64,000 nucleotides of DNA, taken from contig NZ_CP017715.1 in NCBI RefSeq assembly GCF_001854125.1, positions 930,001 through 994,000 on the forward strand, written 5' to 3'. A model generated the notes under the pieces. It made no database searches, was not told the DNA's origin, and worked only from the letters and a program-made list of their open reading frames with translations. Positions 18,182 through 26,679 of the stretch are shown piece by piece. The position numbers and the translations under genes were made by a program. Position 1 is the stretch's first letter. Every line of letters starts with the position of its first letter. The stretch comes from Marinobacter salinus. Its GTDB lineage: Bacteria > Pseudomonadota > Gammaproteobacteria > Pseudomonadales > Oleiphilaceae.

Positions 18182-19279
18182 ATGCCGGTTCTTCAAAGAA
18201 CCCGTAGTACCCTGTTTCGCCAGTCCCTCACTCTCGCATCCGGGCTGCTGTTTTTGACAGCGATTTCCGGATGCGGTCTGATGGAAGACCGGTCTGAGCG
18301 CTATGTGAACGCAGACGAGGGCAAGCCCCTTGAGTTGCCCGAAAGTGCAGATGAATCCCGTTTCAGCCAGGCGATGCCCATTCGGGATGTCACAGCAGCT
18401 GACGCCAGCAAGATGTACCCGTCGGACATACCCCGCCCACCAGATATGACCTCGGAGATTCTTGAGGAAAATTACGTTATCGAAGAACTCGATGGTCGTG
18501 TCTGGTTGCTGGTAAATGAATTGCCGGGTCGTATCTGGCCCGTGGCCAATGCTTACATGGCAAATCGGGGACTGGGCGTCGCGTTCGACAGTCCGCAGCT
18601 GGGCCTCCTGCAAAGCGAGCTTGTGAACTTCAGCAAGCGTGCGCGGCAGCTGGTTGAGTTACCCGACGATCCAGGCGCCCGGGAGCCGGAAGTCGTCATT
18701 CAGGTTCGCATGGCGCCCGGTGTGAGGCGTAAGACAACGGAAATCCAGGTTCGTAAGCTGTCAGACGACAAGCAGCCGCAGGAGCTGATTCCCTGGTCTG
18801 GTATTACCGATCCGTCTCCGGATGCCCTGGCGCTTCAGAAACGGGTGCTCTCTGATATGGGGGAGTTCCTGAAAGCCAGAGAAGAAAACAAATCCTTCTC
18901 ACGTGCTGCTTCTGGAATGGTCAGCGATCCACTGGTTAAGCTTGTGTCCGAAAACGAGGAAGCGGTGGCTATCCGAATGACGCTGGACTATGGCCGTTCC
19001 TGGGCGGAAGTAAGCCGCTCATTAACTGAGGCCAGCGTGGGTATAGTGGATCTGAATCGCAGTGAAGGCTGGTTCTACGTTGATTTCCGAACCGAAGATG
19101 AGCGCGAGTCAGGCTGGTTCGACTGGTTCAGTGACAAGGAAAAGCCGCAGCACACGCACACCATTACGCTTGAAGAGCGCGACGAAAGCGTCGTGATTAG
19201 TGCTGAGCGTATCGAAAGCTATGATGGCGATCACAGCGCGTCCGACCTGCTGACACAACTATTTGATTACCTATACTGA
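18182..19279 (+). CDS. bamC: Outer membrane assembly lipoprotein BamC
   Basis: Lipoprotein of the BAM complex that inserts outer-membrane proteins; 365 aa from the ATG at 18182, which has GGAG 8 nt before it. The frame extends to a TTG at 18149, just after the dapA stop, but that would bury the signal peptide. Lipobox ISGC about residue 28, then the low-complexity BamD-binding N-terminus, then two helix-grip domains. The sequence is divergent, as is usual for BamC; synteny (dapA-bamC-purC) supports the call. Confidence 0.9.
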   Translation: MPVLQRTRSTLFRQSLTLASGLLFLTAISGCGLMEDRSERYVNADEGKPLELPESADESRFSQAMPIRDVTAADASKMYPSDIPRPPDMTSEILEENYVIEELDGRVWLLVNELPGRIWPVANAYMANRGLGVAFDSPQLGLLQSELVNFSKRARQLVELPDDPGAREPEVVIQVRMAPGVRRKTTEIQVRKLSDDKQPQELIPWSGITDPSPDALALQKRVLSDMGEFLKAREENKSFSRAASGMVSDPLVKLVSENEEAVAIRMTLDYGRSWAEVSRSLTEASVGIVDLNRSEGWFYVDFRTEDERESGWFDWFSDKEKPQHTHTITLEERDESVVISAERIESYDGDHSASDLLTQLFDYLY

Positions 19280-19324
19280 TTAAGTGGGAATCGGTAAAAC
19301 CGGCTTCCACCTCGGAGACCCCTA

Positions 19325-20038
19325 ATGGAAAAGCGTGAAGAACTGTACGCAGGCAAGGCGAAATCGGTCTACAAGACGGATGATCCGGAACGATTTGTTC
19401 TGGTATTCCGTGATGACACCTCAGCGTTCGATGGCGAAAAAAAGGAACAGCTGAACCGCAAGGGCATGGTGAACAACAAGTTTAATGCCTTCATCATGGA
19501 GAAGCTGGAAGCTGCCGGAGTGCCAACTCATTTCGAGGGCCTGCTGTCTTCTACCGAGTCCCTCGTCAAAAAGCTGGATATGATTCCTGTGGAATGCGTG
19601 GTTCGCAATGTTTCTGCCGGTAGCCTATGCCGTCGGCTCGGCGTCGAAGAAGGCCAGGAGCTGAATCCGCCAACGTTCGAACTCTTCCTCAAGAACGATG
19701 AGCTGCATGACCCCATGGTGAACGAATCGCTTGCCGTCAGTTTTGGCTGGGCGAAGGCCGAAGAGCTCTCACGCATGAAAGAGCTTACTTACAAGGTGAA
19801 CGATGTGTTGAAAGCCTTGTTTGACGAGGCCGGCATGCTGCTGGTGGATTACAAGCTGGAATTCGGTCGCAGTGACGGTGACATTGTTCTGGGGGATGAG
19901 TTCAGCCCCGACGGATGCCGGATCTGGGATAAGGAAACTCGCAAGAAAATGGATAAAGACCGGTTTCGTCAGGGGTTGGGTGACGTGATCGAGACCTATG
20001 AAGAAGTAGGGCGCCGGCTTGGTATCCAGTTCGACTGA
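19325..20038 (+). CDS. purC: Phosphoribosylaminoimidazole-succinocarboxamide synthase
   Basis: SAICAR synthetase of purine synthesis, joining CAIR to aspartate with ATP; 237 aa, the short bacterial form. Signatures seen: [19 protein letters not shown] (ATP-binding start), [17 protein letters not shown] and [14 protein letters not shown] segment (here [21 protein letters not shown]), and [12 protein letters not shown]. It starts at the ATG at 19325, with GGAG upstream. Confidence 0.97.
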   Translation: MEKREELYAGKAKSVYKTDDPERFVLVFRDDTSAFDGEKKEQLNRKGMVNNKFNAFIMEKLEAAGVPTHFEGLLSSTESLVKKLDMIPVECVVRNVSAGSLCRRLGVEEGQELNPPTFELFLKNDELHDPMVNESLAVSFGWAKAEELSRMKELTYKVNDVLKALFDEAGMLLVDYKLEFGRSDGDIVLGDEFSPDGCRIWDKETRKKMDKDRFRQGLGDVIETYEEVGRRLGIQFD

Positions 20039-20068
20039 AAGAGAAAGCCCCAAAACAAAAGGTGTTTT

Positions 20069-20803
20069 ATGCGTAAACTGATGGCTGCTATCGGCGGTTC
20101 AATGATTCTGGCGGCGCCGCTGGCGCATGCCGATGTAGTGGGTCTGGGTGCCAGCGTTAGCTACTGGGACTCCGACCTCTCCGGCAAAGCTGCGGACAGC
20201 GGTGACGTGGTTGATGTCGAGAACGACCTTAATCTCGATAACGATTCCAACGTCAATGCGTCGCTGTACATCGAGCATCCGGTGCCCGTGCTGCCGAATG
20301 TGCGCCTGAACTACACTCTGGTAGAGCAGAGTGGTCGGGGTCGATTGAGTGCGGATTTTGGTGGCATCAATATCGGCAGTGATGTTCGCTCTGATCTGGA
20401 TCTCGAACAACTGGACGTGACGCTGTACTACGAAGTTCTGGATAACTGGGTAAATCTCGATCTGGGGCTGACAGCCCGTGATCTCTCCGGCGATCTCCTC
20501 GTGCGGGAAGCGACAACAGGTGTGCCCGCCAGCGAAACCAGTGTCGACGCAGTGATTCCGATGGGGTATCTGGCTGCTCGTTTCGATCTGCCGCTGACGG
20601 GAGTTTCAGTCGGTGCTGATGGCAATTTTATCAGCTTCGATGGCGATTCCCTTTATGACTTCAATGCCTATGGACAGTATGAGATCGCAATGTTGCAGTT
20701 GCGGGCAGGCTATCGCCAGATGTCGATCGATTATGAAGATGGTAACGATCGCCTGGATGTGGATATCGATGGCCCCTTCATCAGCGCCGGTGTTGCGTTT
20801 TAA
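20069..20803 (+). CDS. TIGR04219-type outer membrane beta-barrel protein
   Basis: 244 aa with a signal peptide (MAAIGGSMILAAPLAHA) and alternating amphipathic strands ending in an aromatic residue (...GPFISAGVAF), as expected for BAM-inserted barrels. It begins VVGLGASVSYWDSDLSG, like proteins assigned to family TIGR04219. No function is known. It sits between purC and a sugar-nucleotide epimerase gene whose GTG start is only 12 bp after its stop, so these may be co-transcribed. Confidence 0.8.
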   Translation: MRKLMAAIGGSMILAAPLAHADVVGLGASVSYWDSDLSGKAADSGDVVDVENDLNLDNDSNVNASLYIEHPVPVLPNVRLNYTLVEQSGRGRLSADFGGINIGSDVRSDLDLEQLDVTLYYEVLDNWVNLDLGLTARDLSGDLLVREATTGVPASETSVDAVIPMGYLAARFDLPLTGVSVGADGNFISFDGDSLYDFNAYGQYEIAMLQLRAGYRQMSIDYEDGNDRLDVDIDGPFISAGVAF

Positions 20804-20815
20804 GGGGCCGAATAC

Positions 20816-21823
20816 GTGAAGATTCTCGTGACCGGAACGGCCGGTTTCATTGGCTCCTATGTGGCCCACCGTCTGTTGGATCGGGGTGATGAGGTCATTG
20901 GTGTTGATAACGTCAATGACTATTATGATGTCAGCCTGAAAGAGGCACGCCTCGAGCGACTAACCTGCAAGCCCGGATTCACCGAGGTTCGTCAGGATAT
21001 TGCGGATCGTGATGCTATGGCATCACTGTTCGCGGGACAGAAGCCGGACCGGGTGGTGCACCTTGCGGCGCAGGCGGGCGTTCGCTATTCCATTGAGAAT
21101 CCTCATGCCTACGTTGACGCCAACCTTGTGGGGTTTATGAATATCCTGGAAGGTTGTCGTCATAACAACGTTGGTCATCTTGTATATGCCTCCAGCAGCT
21201 CCGTCTATGGTGCTAACGAAACCATGCCGTTCTCGGTGCATGATAACGTTGACCACCCCCTGAGCCTGTATGCGGCTTCCAAGAAGGCCAATGAGCTGAT
21301 GGCCCACACCTACAGTCATCTTTATGACCTTCCAACCACGGGGCTTCGCTTCTTCACCGTCTATGGCCCATGGGGCCGGCCGGATATGGCGCTGTTCATT
21401 TTCACCAAAAAAATCCTCGCCGGTGAACCCATTGATGTTTTCAATCATGGCAAGCACAAGCGTGATTTCACCTACATTGATGACATCACCGAAGGTGTGA
21501 TCCGTACGCTTGATCATGTAGCGGAGCCCAACTCCGAATGGAGCGGCCAGACTCCGGATCCAGGTACTGGTAAGGGGCCTTACCGCCTTTACAACATCGG
21601 CAGTAACAACCCCGTGGAGTTGTCCCGCTTTATCGAAATCATTGAAGAGCGGGTCGGGAAGAAGGCCGAGAAAAATCTTTTACCTCTGCAGCCAGGTGAT
21701 GTACCGGCCACCTACGCCAATGTCGATGGCCTTATTGCAGATGTGGGCTATAAGCCCTCAACGACGGTCGAGGAGGGCATCGCAAGCTTTGTGGACTGGT
21801 ACCGGGACTTCTACAAGGTCTGA
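20816..21823 (+). CDS. UDP-glucuronate 4-epimerase (NAD-dependent epimerase)
   Basis: Extended SDR, 335 aa, of the group that converts UDP-glucuronate to UDP-galacturonate for capsule or EPS. NAD-binding motif [12 protein letters not shown] near residues 6-17, active-site Ser-Ser-Ser in YASSSSVYG, and YxxxK as [10 protein letters not shown]. The segment [18 protein letters not shown] is typical of the UDP-glucuronate epimerases. The start is GTG at 20816, with AAGGGG 8 nt upstream. The substrate would come from the dehydrogenase at 1-1143. Substrate choice is inferred from family likeness. Confidence 0.88.
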   Translation: MKILVTGTAGFIGSYVAHRLLDRGDEVIGVDNVNDYYDVSLKEARLERLTCKPGFTEVRQDIADRDAMASLFAGQKPDRVVHLAAQAGVRYSIENPHAYVDANLVGFMNILEGCRHNNVGHLVYASSSSVYGANETMPFSVHDNVDHPLSLYAASKKANELMAHTYSHLYDLPTTGLRFFTVYGPWGRPDMALFIFTKKILAGEPIDVFNHGKHKRDFTYIDDITEGVIRTLDHVAEPNSEWSGQTPDPGTGKGPYRLYNIGSNNPVELSRFIEIIEERVGKKAEKNLLPLQPGDVPATYANVDGLIADVGYKPSTTVEEGIASFVDWYRDFYKV

Positions 21824-21842
21824 TTGCTCGAGGCGTCATACG

Positions 21843-21870
21843 AAAAGCCGGCATCGTTGCCGGCTTTTTT
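21843..21870 (+). terminator. Bidirectional intrinsic terminator
   Basis: AAAAGCCGGC, loop ATCGTT, GCCGGCTTTTTT. T-runs on both strands let it end the epimerase transcript and the convergent pseudouridine-synthase transcript, whose TAA stop overlaps it. Confidence 0.88.
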
Positions 21871-22693
21871 ATGCCTGTTCTCCTGTCAGGTCGTCCAGGC
21901 GCTCGGGCAGTTCGAACGTCATTCGTCGCCGGCTGAGAGGGCAGTCGAATTCGAGCGCGTAAGCCAGTAGCTGCAGGGGAACCGGCGCCGGGTGGCCATA
22001 GAGTCGGTCACCAACTATGGGGTGCCCGAGTTCGGCCATGTGCTTTCGAATCTGGTGTTTCCGGCCCGTTTCGATGTTGACGGTTACAAGGGTGGTCTGG
22101 CTTTCTTTATCGATGCGCAGAGTGCTGACTCGGCTTTTTGCTGATTTACCATCAATCTGCGCATCAATAAGCCGGTCAGAGGCGTCAAGGCTTCCGGTTA
22201 CCCTCGCCCGGTAGGTCTTGGTCATGGTCCGGCCCGAAAAGCACTGGGACAAAGCTCCGGCTGCTTTTGAGTCATGGGCAATCAGCATGAGGCCGGCGGC
22301 ATCGGCATCGAGTCTGTGTATCAGGAAGCACTCTCGCCCCCGCTCAACTTCGGCATAGCGCAACAGGCTGCAGTGATCCCCCCACTGGGAGCCCTGTGCA
22401 AGCATGCCATGGGGTTTGAACCAGACCGAATAGCGGCCACGGTCATCAAGCAGTTCGGCGGGCTCTGGGCTGCGGGCGAGCACGACATCGTCGTAAAACA
22501 ACTGCAGACGGGTTCCGGCCCTGACCTCCCGCTTTGCTTTTCGGAGCCTGACTTGTTTGCCCTTGTGGGTCCACCAGCACGCCCCTTTGTTCATGGCGTC
22601 CTTGATGCGCTGCTTAGGCAGGCCGGAGGCTTCGGCCAGGGCATCAACTGCGATTGCAGGGTGGTCGAGTGTCAGGTCAGTGGTGCTTCGCAC
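21869..22693 (-). CDS. RluA-family RNA pseudouridine synthase
   Basis: Isomerises specific uridines in rRNA or tRNA; target not predictable. Catalytic motif HRLDADAAGLMLIA with the essential Asp, plus the family end motif GRKHQIRKHMAELGHPIVGDRLYG. An S4-like N-terminal region (LPKQRIKDAMNKGACWW) precedes it. The frame opens at an ATG at 22720, which directly abuts the U-run of the tRNA-Val terminator and has no ribosome site. A GTG at 22693 has GGAG 6 nt before it, so I prefer that (274 aa). Confidence 0.88.
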   Translation of the reverse strand: MRSTTDLTLDHPAIAVDALAEASGLPKQRIKDAMNKGACWWTHKGKQVRLRKAKREVRAGTRLQLFYDDVVLARSPEPAELLDDRGRYSVWFKPHGMLAQGSQWGDHCSLLRYAEVERGRECFLIHRLDADAAGLMLIAHDSKAAGALSQCFSGRTMTKTYRARVTGSLDASDRLIDAQIDGKSAKSRVSTLRIDKESQTTLVTVNIETGRKHQIRKHMAELGHPIVGDRLYGHPAPVPLQLLAYALEFDCPLSRRRMTFELPERLDDLTGEQA

Positions 22694-22720
22694 GGGCGGC
22701 TCCGGAAAGTGGCCGGACAT

Positions 22721-22757
22721 AAAAAAAGCCAGTTCTTACGTATCCCGTAAGCAACTG
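22721..22757 (-). terminator. Intrinsic terminator downstream of tRNA-Val
   Basis: On the minus strand, CAGTTGCTTACG pairs with CGTAAGAACTG (5-nt loop, one bulge), followed by GGC and seven T. It ends the tRNA-Val transcript just before the pseudouridine-synthase gene. Confidence 0.75.
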
Positions 22758-22772
22758 ACTTTCTAGCAGGAA

Positions 22773-22849
<77 letters not shown>

Positions 22850-22977
22850 GTGTCCTGCAACGGGGACGCAATATACTGATTCTCCCGTTTCTGGTCAACC
22901 ACTTTTGTTAAGCGGCTTTTCAGTTCTTTGTGCAGGCCATGAGAAAGGCGCTAAACCACAGAGAAGAGCAAAGAAGC

Positions 22978-23001
22978 AGACGGGGCTAACTGGCCCCGTC
23001 T
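22978..23001 (-). terminator. Hairpin after the PEP-CTERM gene
   Basis: A 9-bp perfect stem, AGACGGGGC with GCCCCGTCT and a 6-nt loop, begins 11 bp beyond the stop of the minus-strand PEP-CTERM gene. The following minus-strand bases are only moderately T-rich, so efficiency is uncertain. Confidence 0.5.
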
Positions 23002-23011
23002 TTACCAAAGT

Positions 23012-23836
23012 TTAAGCGCTTGCTTTGGATTTGCTTCTGCGCAGTCTGAATGCAAGCCCTCCCAAGGCCAGACCCAGGAGACCGAGTGAGCCAGGTTCGG
23101 GGACCTGAGTCGGCTGACAGGCTGGATCATTCGGGTTCAGGTCACAGAAATCCAGTGTTTCCTGAAGCTTCTTGTTGGCAAAGTCTGTAACGAAGTTCTG
23201 GACAATCGTTTGGTCCGTTGTATTGAACTGATTCAGGTCGAAAATGGATCCACTGTGGTTGGCGATCAGGTCGTCATATGATGCGATTGTGGAACTGCCT
23301 CTTAGAACACCGTTGTACAGAGCATTATTGCTAGTGAGGATGCCATCCAGAATGGACTCGGATACGGCTGAGCCCCCGACGGTGCCGAAGCTTGTGATGT
23401 CGCCATTACTGGGTTCATCCGTCAGAATAATGATATTCTTGACGGCGTTGGACCGGAATGAAAAAAGATCCGTCTGGCCATCCAGTTCGTTCAGGGCAAA
23501 TGCTGTAGCGGTGTAGCCAGGCTCAGTGCCGCCGGAGGCGACCAATCCATTTGCCGCAGTGGCAAAACCCGCCGCATTGGTAAAATCTGTTATTTGTCGC
23601 GGCACTACGCTGCCATTGCCGTAACCCACCAAGCCATATTGGGCGTCCACCTGGCCCGTTCCTGTAAGGATGCTGGCGAACAGTCCAATGTTGGTTCTGA
23701 GGTTGGCCTGCACATTTCCCATAGATCCGGATTCGTCGACAACGAATACGATGTCACTGAGAATCGCAGAGTGTACCGGGGCTGCCATGATAGAGGCCCC
23801 GACTATTAGCCCGGAAAATAATTTCTTCAGGTTCAT
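23012..23836 (-). CDS. Secreted von Willebrand factor A protein with PEP-CTERM sorting signal
   Basis: 274 aa. Signal peptide (FSGLIVGASIMAAPVHS), a vWA domain from about residue 25 with the metal-site motif VDESGSMG (DxSxS), then a C-terminal PEP-CTERM tag: VPEPGSLGLLGLALGG, hydrophobic span and RLRRSKSK tail. Such tags are cut by an exosortase, linking the protein to exopolysaccharide export. The chosen ATG at 23836 has GGAAGAGA about 8 nt upstream; the longer frame to 23971 would hide the signal peptide. No exosortase gene lies in the window. The binding target is unknown. Confidence 0.87.
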   Translation of the reverse strand: MNLKKLFSGLIVGASIMAAPVHSAILSDIVFVVDESGSMGNVQANLRTNIGLFASILTGTGQVDAQYGLVGYGNGSVVPRQITDFTNAAGFATAANGLVASGGTEPGYTATAFALNELDGQTDLFSFRSNAVKNIIILTDEPSNGDITSFGTVGGSAVSESILDGILTSNNALYNGVLRGSSTIASYDDLIANHSGSIFDLNQFNTTDQTIVQNFVTDFANKKLQETLDFCDLNPNDPACQPTQVPEPGSLGLLGLALGGLAFRLRRSKSKASA

Positions 23837-24071
23837 GATAGTGATCTCTTCCAAATTGAGTGTATGGCAGGAATCTTGCCGTACTTCAATATCGGGGAAA
23901 CCCGCCCCCGAGCCGAAAATCAGCTCTGTGTTTCTCAAGCATGATACGTGCCCGCATGTTGTGGGCTTCAATTTAAGCTTAAAAAACAGAGTATTAGGGG
24001 GTAGGAAAATTCCCAGGAAGGATTTCTTGAAGAAAGTGTATAGTTTCCTGACGGTTGCTAGTAAACCCTGA

Positions 24072-25022
24072 TTACCCGGTTTTCCGGTTTCGCATCCAGG
24101 TCTTGAGAGCTTTACTCAAAACGCCCCAACGATTAACAACCAGGGCGGCGAATATCAGCCCACATCCTCCCAACTGCATCGGGCTCATGGTTTCGCCAAA
24201 CCAACCGGCAGCAAACAAGGCTACCCATACCGGCTCCAGAACGAGAATGACCACACCATGGCTATGGGCGGAAAGACTCTGGGCATAGGTCTGTGTCAGG
24301 AAACGTCCCGCAGTGCCAATGACAGCACTGCCCAGAACCCACCAGATCAGCACGGGATTTGGCTCGGTGAACGCTTTCTGCCAGGGTTCAAGAATTGCTG
24401 ATTCCGCGAGCGTGACCAGACCGACGGTCAGCAGCGCCAACGCGGTAAGGGGTAGCGCAGGTACCCGCTTTTTTTCGATGGTCTCACCCCGGCGATTGGT
24501 AATCGTCCTCTGGTTTGCAGCACGGGTGTTGAGGGTAAAATACAGAGCGAAAATCGAAGCCGCGGTAACGAAGAAAAGCTGTCCGGGTTCCGGCTGAAAG
24601 CCGTTCTTTAGCGATAACAATGCAAGTCCGGCCACGGCGATGGGGATAGCCAGCCAGGTACTTGGTGGCTGCTCTTCCTTGAATACCGCTCTTGCGATGA
24701 TGGGAACAATTACCACTCCCAGGCTGGTGAGAAATGCCCCTTCGCCCATGCTCGTGCCATGGAACAGGCCCATAACCCAGAAGCTCATAGCCACCCCGAA
24801 TACGAGGCCCACGCCAAGGCTTCGCCGGATCTGATCGCCACTGAGCCGCATCAGTGGCCGCCAGGCTACGATCGCCAGCAACGTGCCGGCGATCAGAAAG
24901 CGCACTCCCATGAACAGGAGGGGAGGCATTAGCAGAATTGCTTCCTTCGAAAATATCCAGCTGATGGCGGCCAGCAGCGTAACGGCAACGAGAAGCAGAT
25001 CGGATTTGTGAGCATCGGACAT
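24072..25022 (-). CDS. EamA/DMT-family transporter
   Basis: Inner-membrane drug/metabolite-transporter superfamily protein, 316 aa, with about ten predicted spans in two EamA repeats (about residues 8-140 and 155-300; the second contains VLEPVWVALFAAGWFGE). A longer cytoplasmic stretch with basic residues (TRAANQRTITNRRGETIEKKR) separates the halves. The substrate is unknown; homologues export amino acids or metabolites. It starts at the ATG at 25022 with a weak ribosome site. Confidence 0.85.
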   Translation of the reverse strand: MSDAHKSDLLLVAVTLLAAISWIFSKEAILLMPPLLFMGVRFLIAGTLLAIVAWRPLMRLSGDQIRRSLGVGLVFGVAMSFWVMGLFHGTSMGEGAFLTSLGVVIVPIIARAVFKEEQPPSTWLAIPIAVAGLALLSLKNGFQPEPGQLFFVTAASIFALYFTLNTRAANQRTITNRRGETIEKKRVPALPLTALALLTVGLVTLAESAILEPWQKAFTEPNPVLIWWVLGSAVIGTAGRFLTQTYAQSLSAHSHGVVILVLEPVWVALFAAGWFGETMSPMQLGGCGLIFAALVVNRWGVLSKALKTWMRNRKTG

Positions 25023-25173
25023 TGTGTAGCCGCCTAACCATCAGCCGTGAGTCGGGAAAGCGGAACAATGTATAGTTTGCGAACTAAAAAAGAAAGAGGG
25101 GTAAAACTACAGAGGGGTGGGCGGCTCGTCTGTGAGCCGCCGTCAGAAAATCGCGGAAAACTGAAAATCCAGG

Positions 25174-25791
25174 TCAGAACCAGCCGGAGTCCTTGTTCGC
25201 CTCGAAGCCAAATTTGAGTGAAACCTCGTCGCCCACCAGAGCCGGGTCAAGACCATAAGTCATTCCCCAGGTACTCCGTTTCAGCGATGTAGTTGCGGTT
25301 ATACCGAGGGTGTAATCTTCATGCCCAATTGGATAAACCGCAGCCTTGTTGAGTGTTACATCAAGCTCAACAGGGTGGGTCTGACCCAGCATGCTCAGAT
25401 CACCGGTTACTGTCCCGGTGTTTTCACCGGTTGTTTCAAACGCGGTTATGGTGAAGGTGATTTCCGGGAATTTTCCGGAATGGAGAAAATCATCCTTCCT
25501 CAGGTGTTCGTCACGCTTTGTGTGGTTGGTGAAGACACTGTCGCTCTTGAACACCAATTCACCCAAGGAAAGCTCCCTGGTTTCCTCGTCATACACGAAT
25601 TGACCCTCAACTTCTCTGAATAGGCCCATGACCGGAGCGTACCCGATATGCATGATTTCGAACGCCATGGAGAAGTGTTCATCATCAACAGTAAACTTGG
25701 TCGGTTCTGCATGGGCCAGGGGCGAGATGGCCAAAGAGGAAGAAAGACACGCCCAAGCCAGTGGCGAGAGCGCAGCGCTAGACCGTTTCAT
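25174..25791 (-). CDS. YceI-family periplasmic lipid-binding-like protein
   Basis: 205 aa. Signal peptide ending SPLAHA, then a lipocalin-like YceI barrel (KFTVDDEHFSMAFEIMHIGY ... GTVTGDLSMLGQTHPVELDV). YceI proteins bind isoprenoid or amphiphilic ligands in their barrel. AAAGGAG lies 8 nt before the ATG at 25791; upstream ATGs in the open frame to 25845 lie inside the preceding gene. The start overlaps the CDP-alcohol phosphatidyltransferase end by 14 bp, so the two are one transcript and probably coupled in translation. Confidence 0.88.
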   Translation of the reverse strand: MKRSSAALSPLAWACLSSSLAISPLAHAEPTKFTVDDEHFSMAFEIMHIGYAPVMGLFREVEGQFVYDEETRELSLGELVFKSDSVFTNHTKRDEHLRKDDFLHSGKFPEITFTITAFETTGENTGTVTGDLSMLGQTHPVELDVTLNKAAVYPIGHEDYTLGITATTSLKRSTWGMTYGLDPALVGDEVSLKFGFEANKDSGWF

Positions 25792-26512
25792 GGTAAAAAC
25801 TCCTTTGGTAAAGCCAGCGAACATCCACAAAGAATGACCAGGCAAGCAGCACGAGTGCTATTGCCAGAGTTGCACTGGCGAACAGGGGGGGGACTGGTGG
25901 CACAATCGCCACCATCAGTGTCACAACCTGCCAGACACACACGGTTTTTCGTCGGAAACTGTCTGGCAGGGGCTGGTCGAGCCACGCCCGGGAGAGCGTG
26001 GCGATAACGAATGCATAGCGCATGAGCCCAAGTGCTATTACCCAAATTCCGGCTCTCTCAAGCGCGATGACGGCGATGCAGAGCCCGAGGATAAGCAGGG
26101 CATCGAGTTCCATATCAAATCGTGCACCGAAGGTCGTCCGGGAATCGGTTTTTCGGGCAATGCTTCCGTCGACCCCGTCAAGAATGAGCGCGACCAACGC
26201 CACTATGCTGTAAAGCCAGAGCCCTGGTCCAAGTTGCCCGGCATACGGGGCGATGGCAAAGAGCGATATAATCATCGCTCCGCGAAGAAGCGTGACCCTG
26301 TTTGCCCAACCAAAATCACGACCCGTTGGCCAGTATTTCAGCACACAGCCAGAGAGGGCGGCGTAAAGGCCACCAGCGAGGTAAAGCAGAGAATCAGGCA
26401 AGGCCCAGAAAAAGACCGCACCCAGGCAAAGAAAAGCTGTAAGGGTCAGGCCCCAGACCAAATCCAGTGAGGGTGGGACGCCGATTGATCCTGAATTTTC
26501 GTTAGGATCCAT
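25778..26512 (-). CDS. CDP-alcohol phosphatidyltransferase family protein
   Basis: Integral membrane enzyme, 244 aa with about six or seven spans, that would transfer a phosphatidyl-type group from a CDP-linked donor to an alcohol. The full signature is present: D112-x2-D115-G-x2-A-R120...G129-x3-D133-x3-D137 (LDGVDGSIARK...GARFDMELD). GGAG lies 7 nt before the ATG at 26512; an upstream TTG at 26518 is unlikely. It does not look like the housekeeping PgsA or PssA. It is divergent, across 167 bp, from the dehydrogenase/PTPS-like operon, to which it may belong functionally. Confidence 0.85.
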   Translation of the reverse strand: MDPNENSGSIGVPPSLDLVWGLTLTAFLCLGAVFFWALPDSLLYLAGGLYAALSGCVLKYWPTGRDFGWANRVTLLRGAMIISLFAIAPYAGQLGPGLWLYSIVALVALILDGVDGSIARKTDSRTTFGARFDMELDALLILGLCIAVIALERAGIWVIALGLMRYAFVIATLSRAWLDQPLPDSFRRKTVCVWQVVTLMVAIVPPVPPLFASATLAIALVLLAWSFFVDVRWLYQRSFYHETV

Positions 26513-26679
26513 AAACAAACTCCAGCGTATAGCATTGGCAATGCGGTGCTACTGCGTCGGGAGCACAACGTCTATAGTGTGCTTACCCTGACATATTTAC
26601 GAGCGCTTGCCGCGGTCGGACTCTCCTGCCTGAGAGCAGTATGTGAGTCGAAATACCTTCGAGACACTGGGAGAGATTT

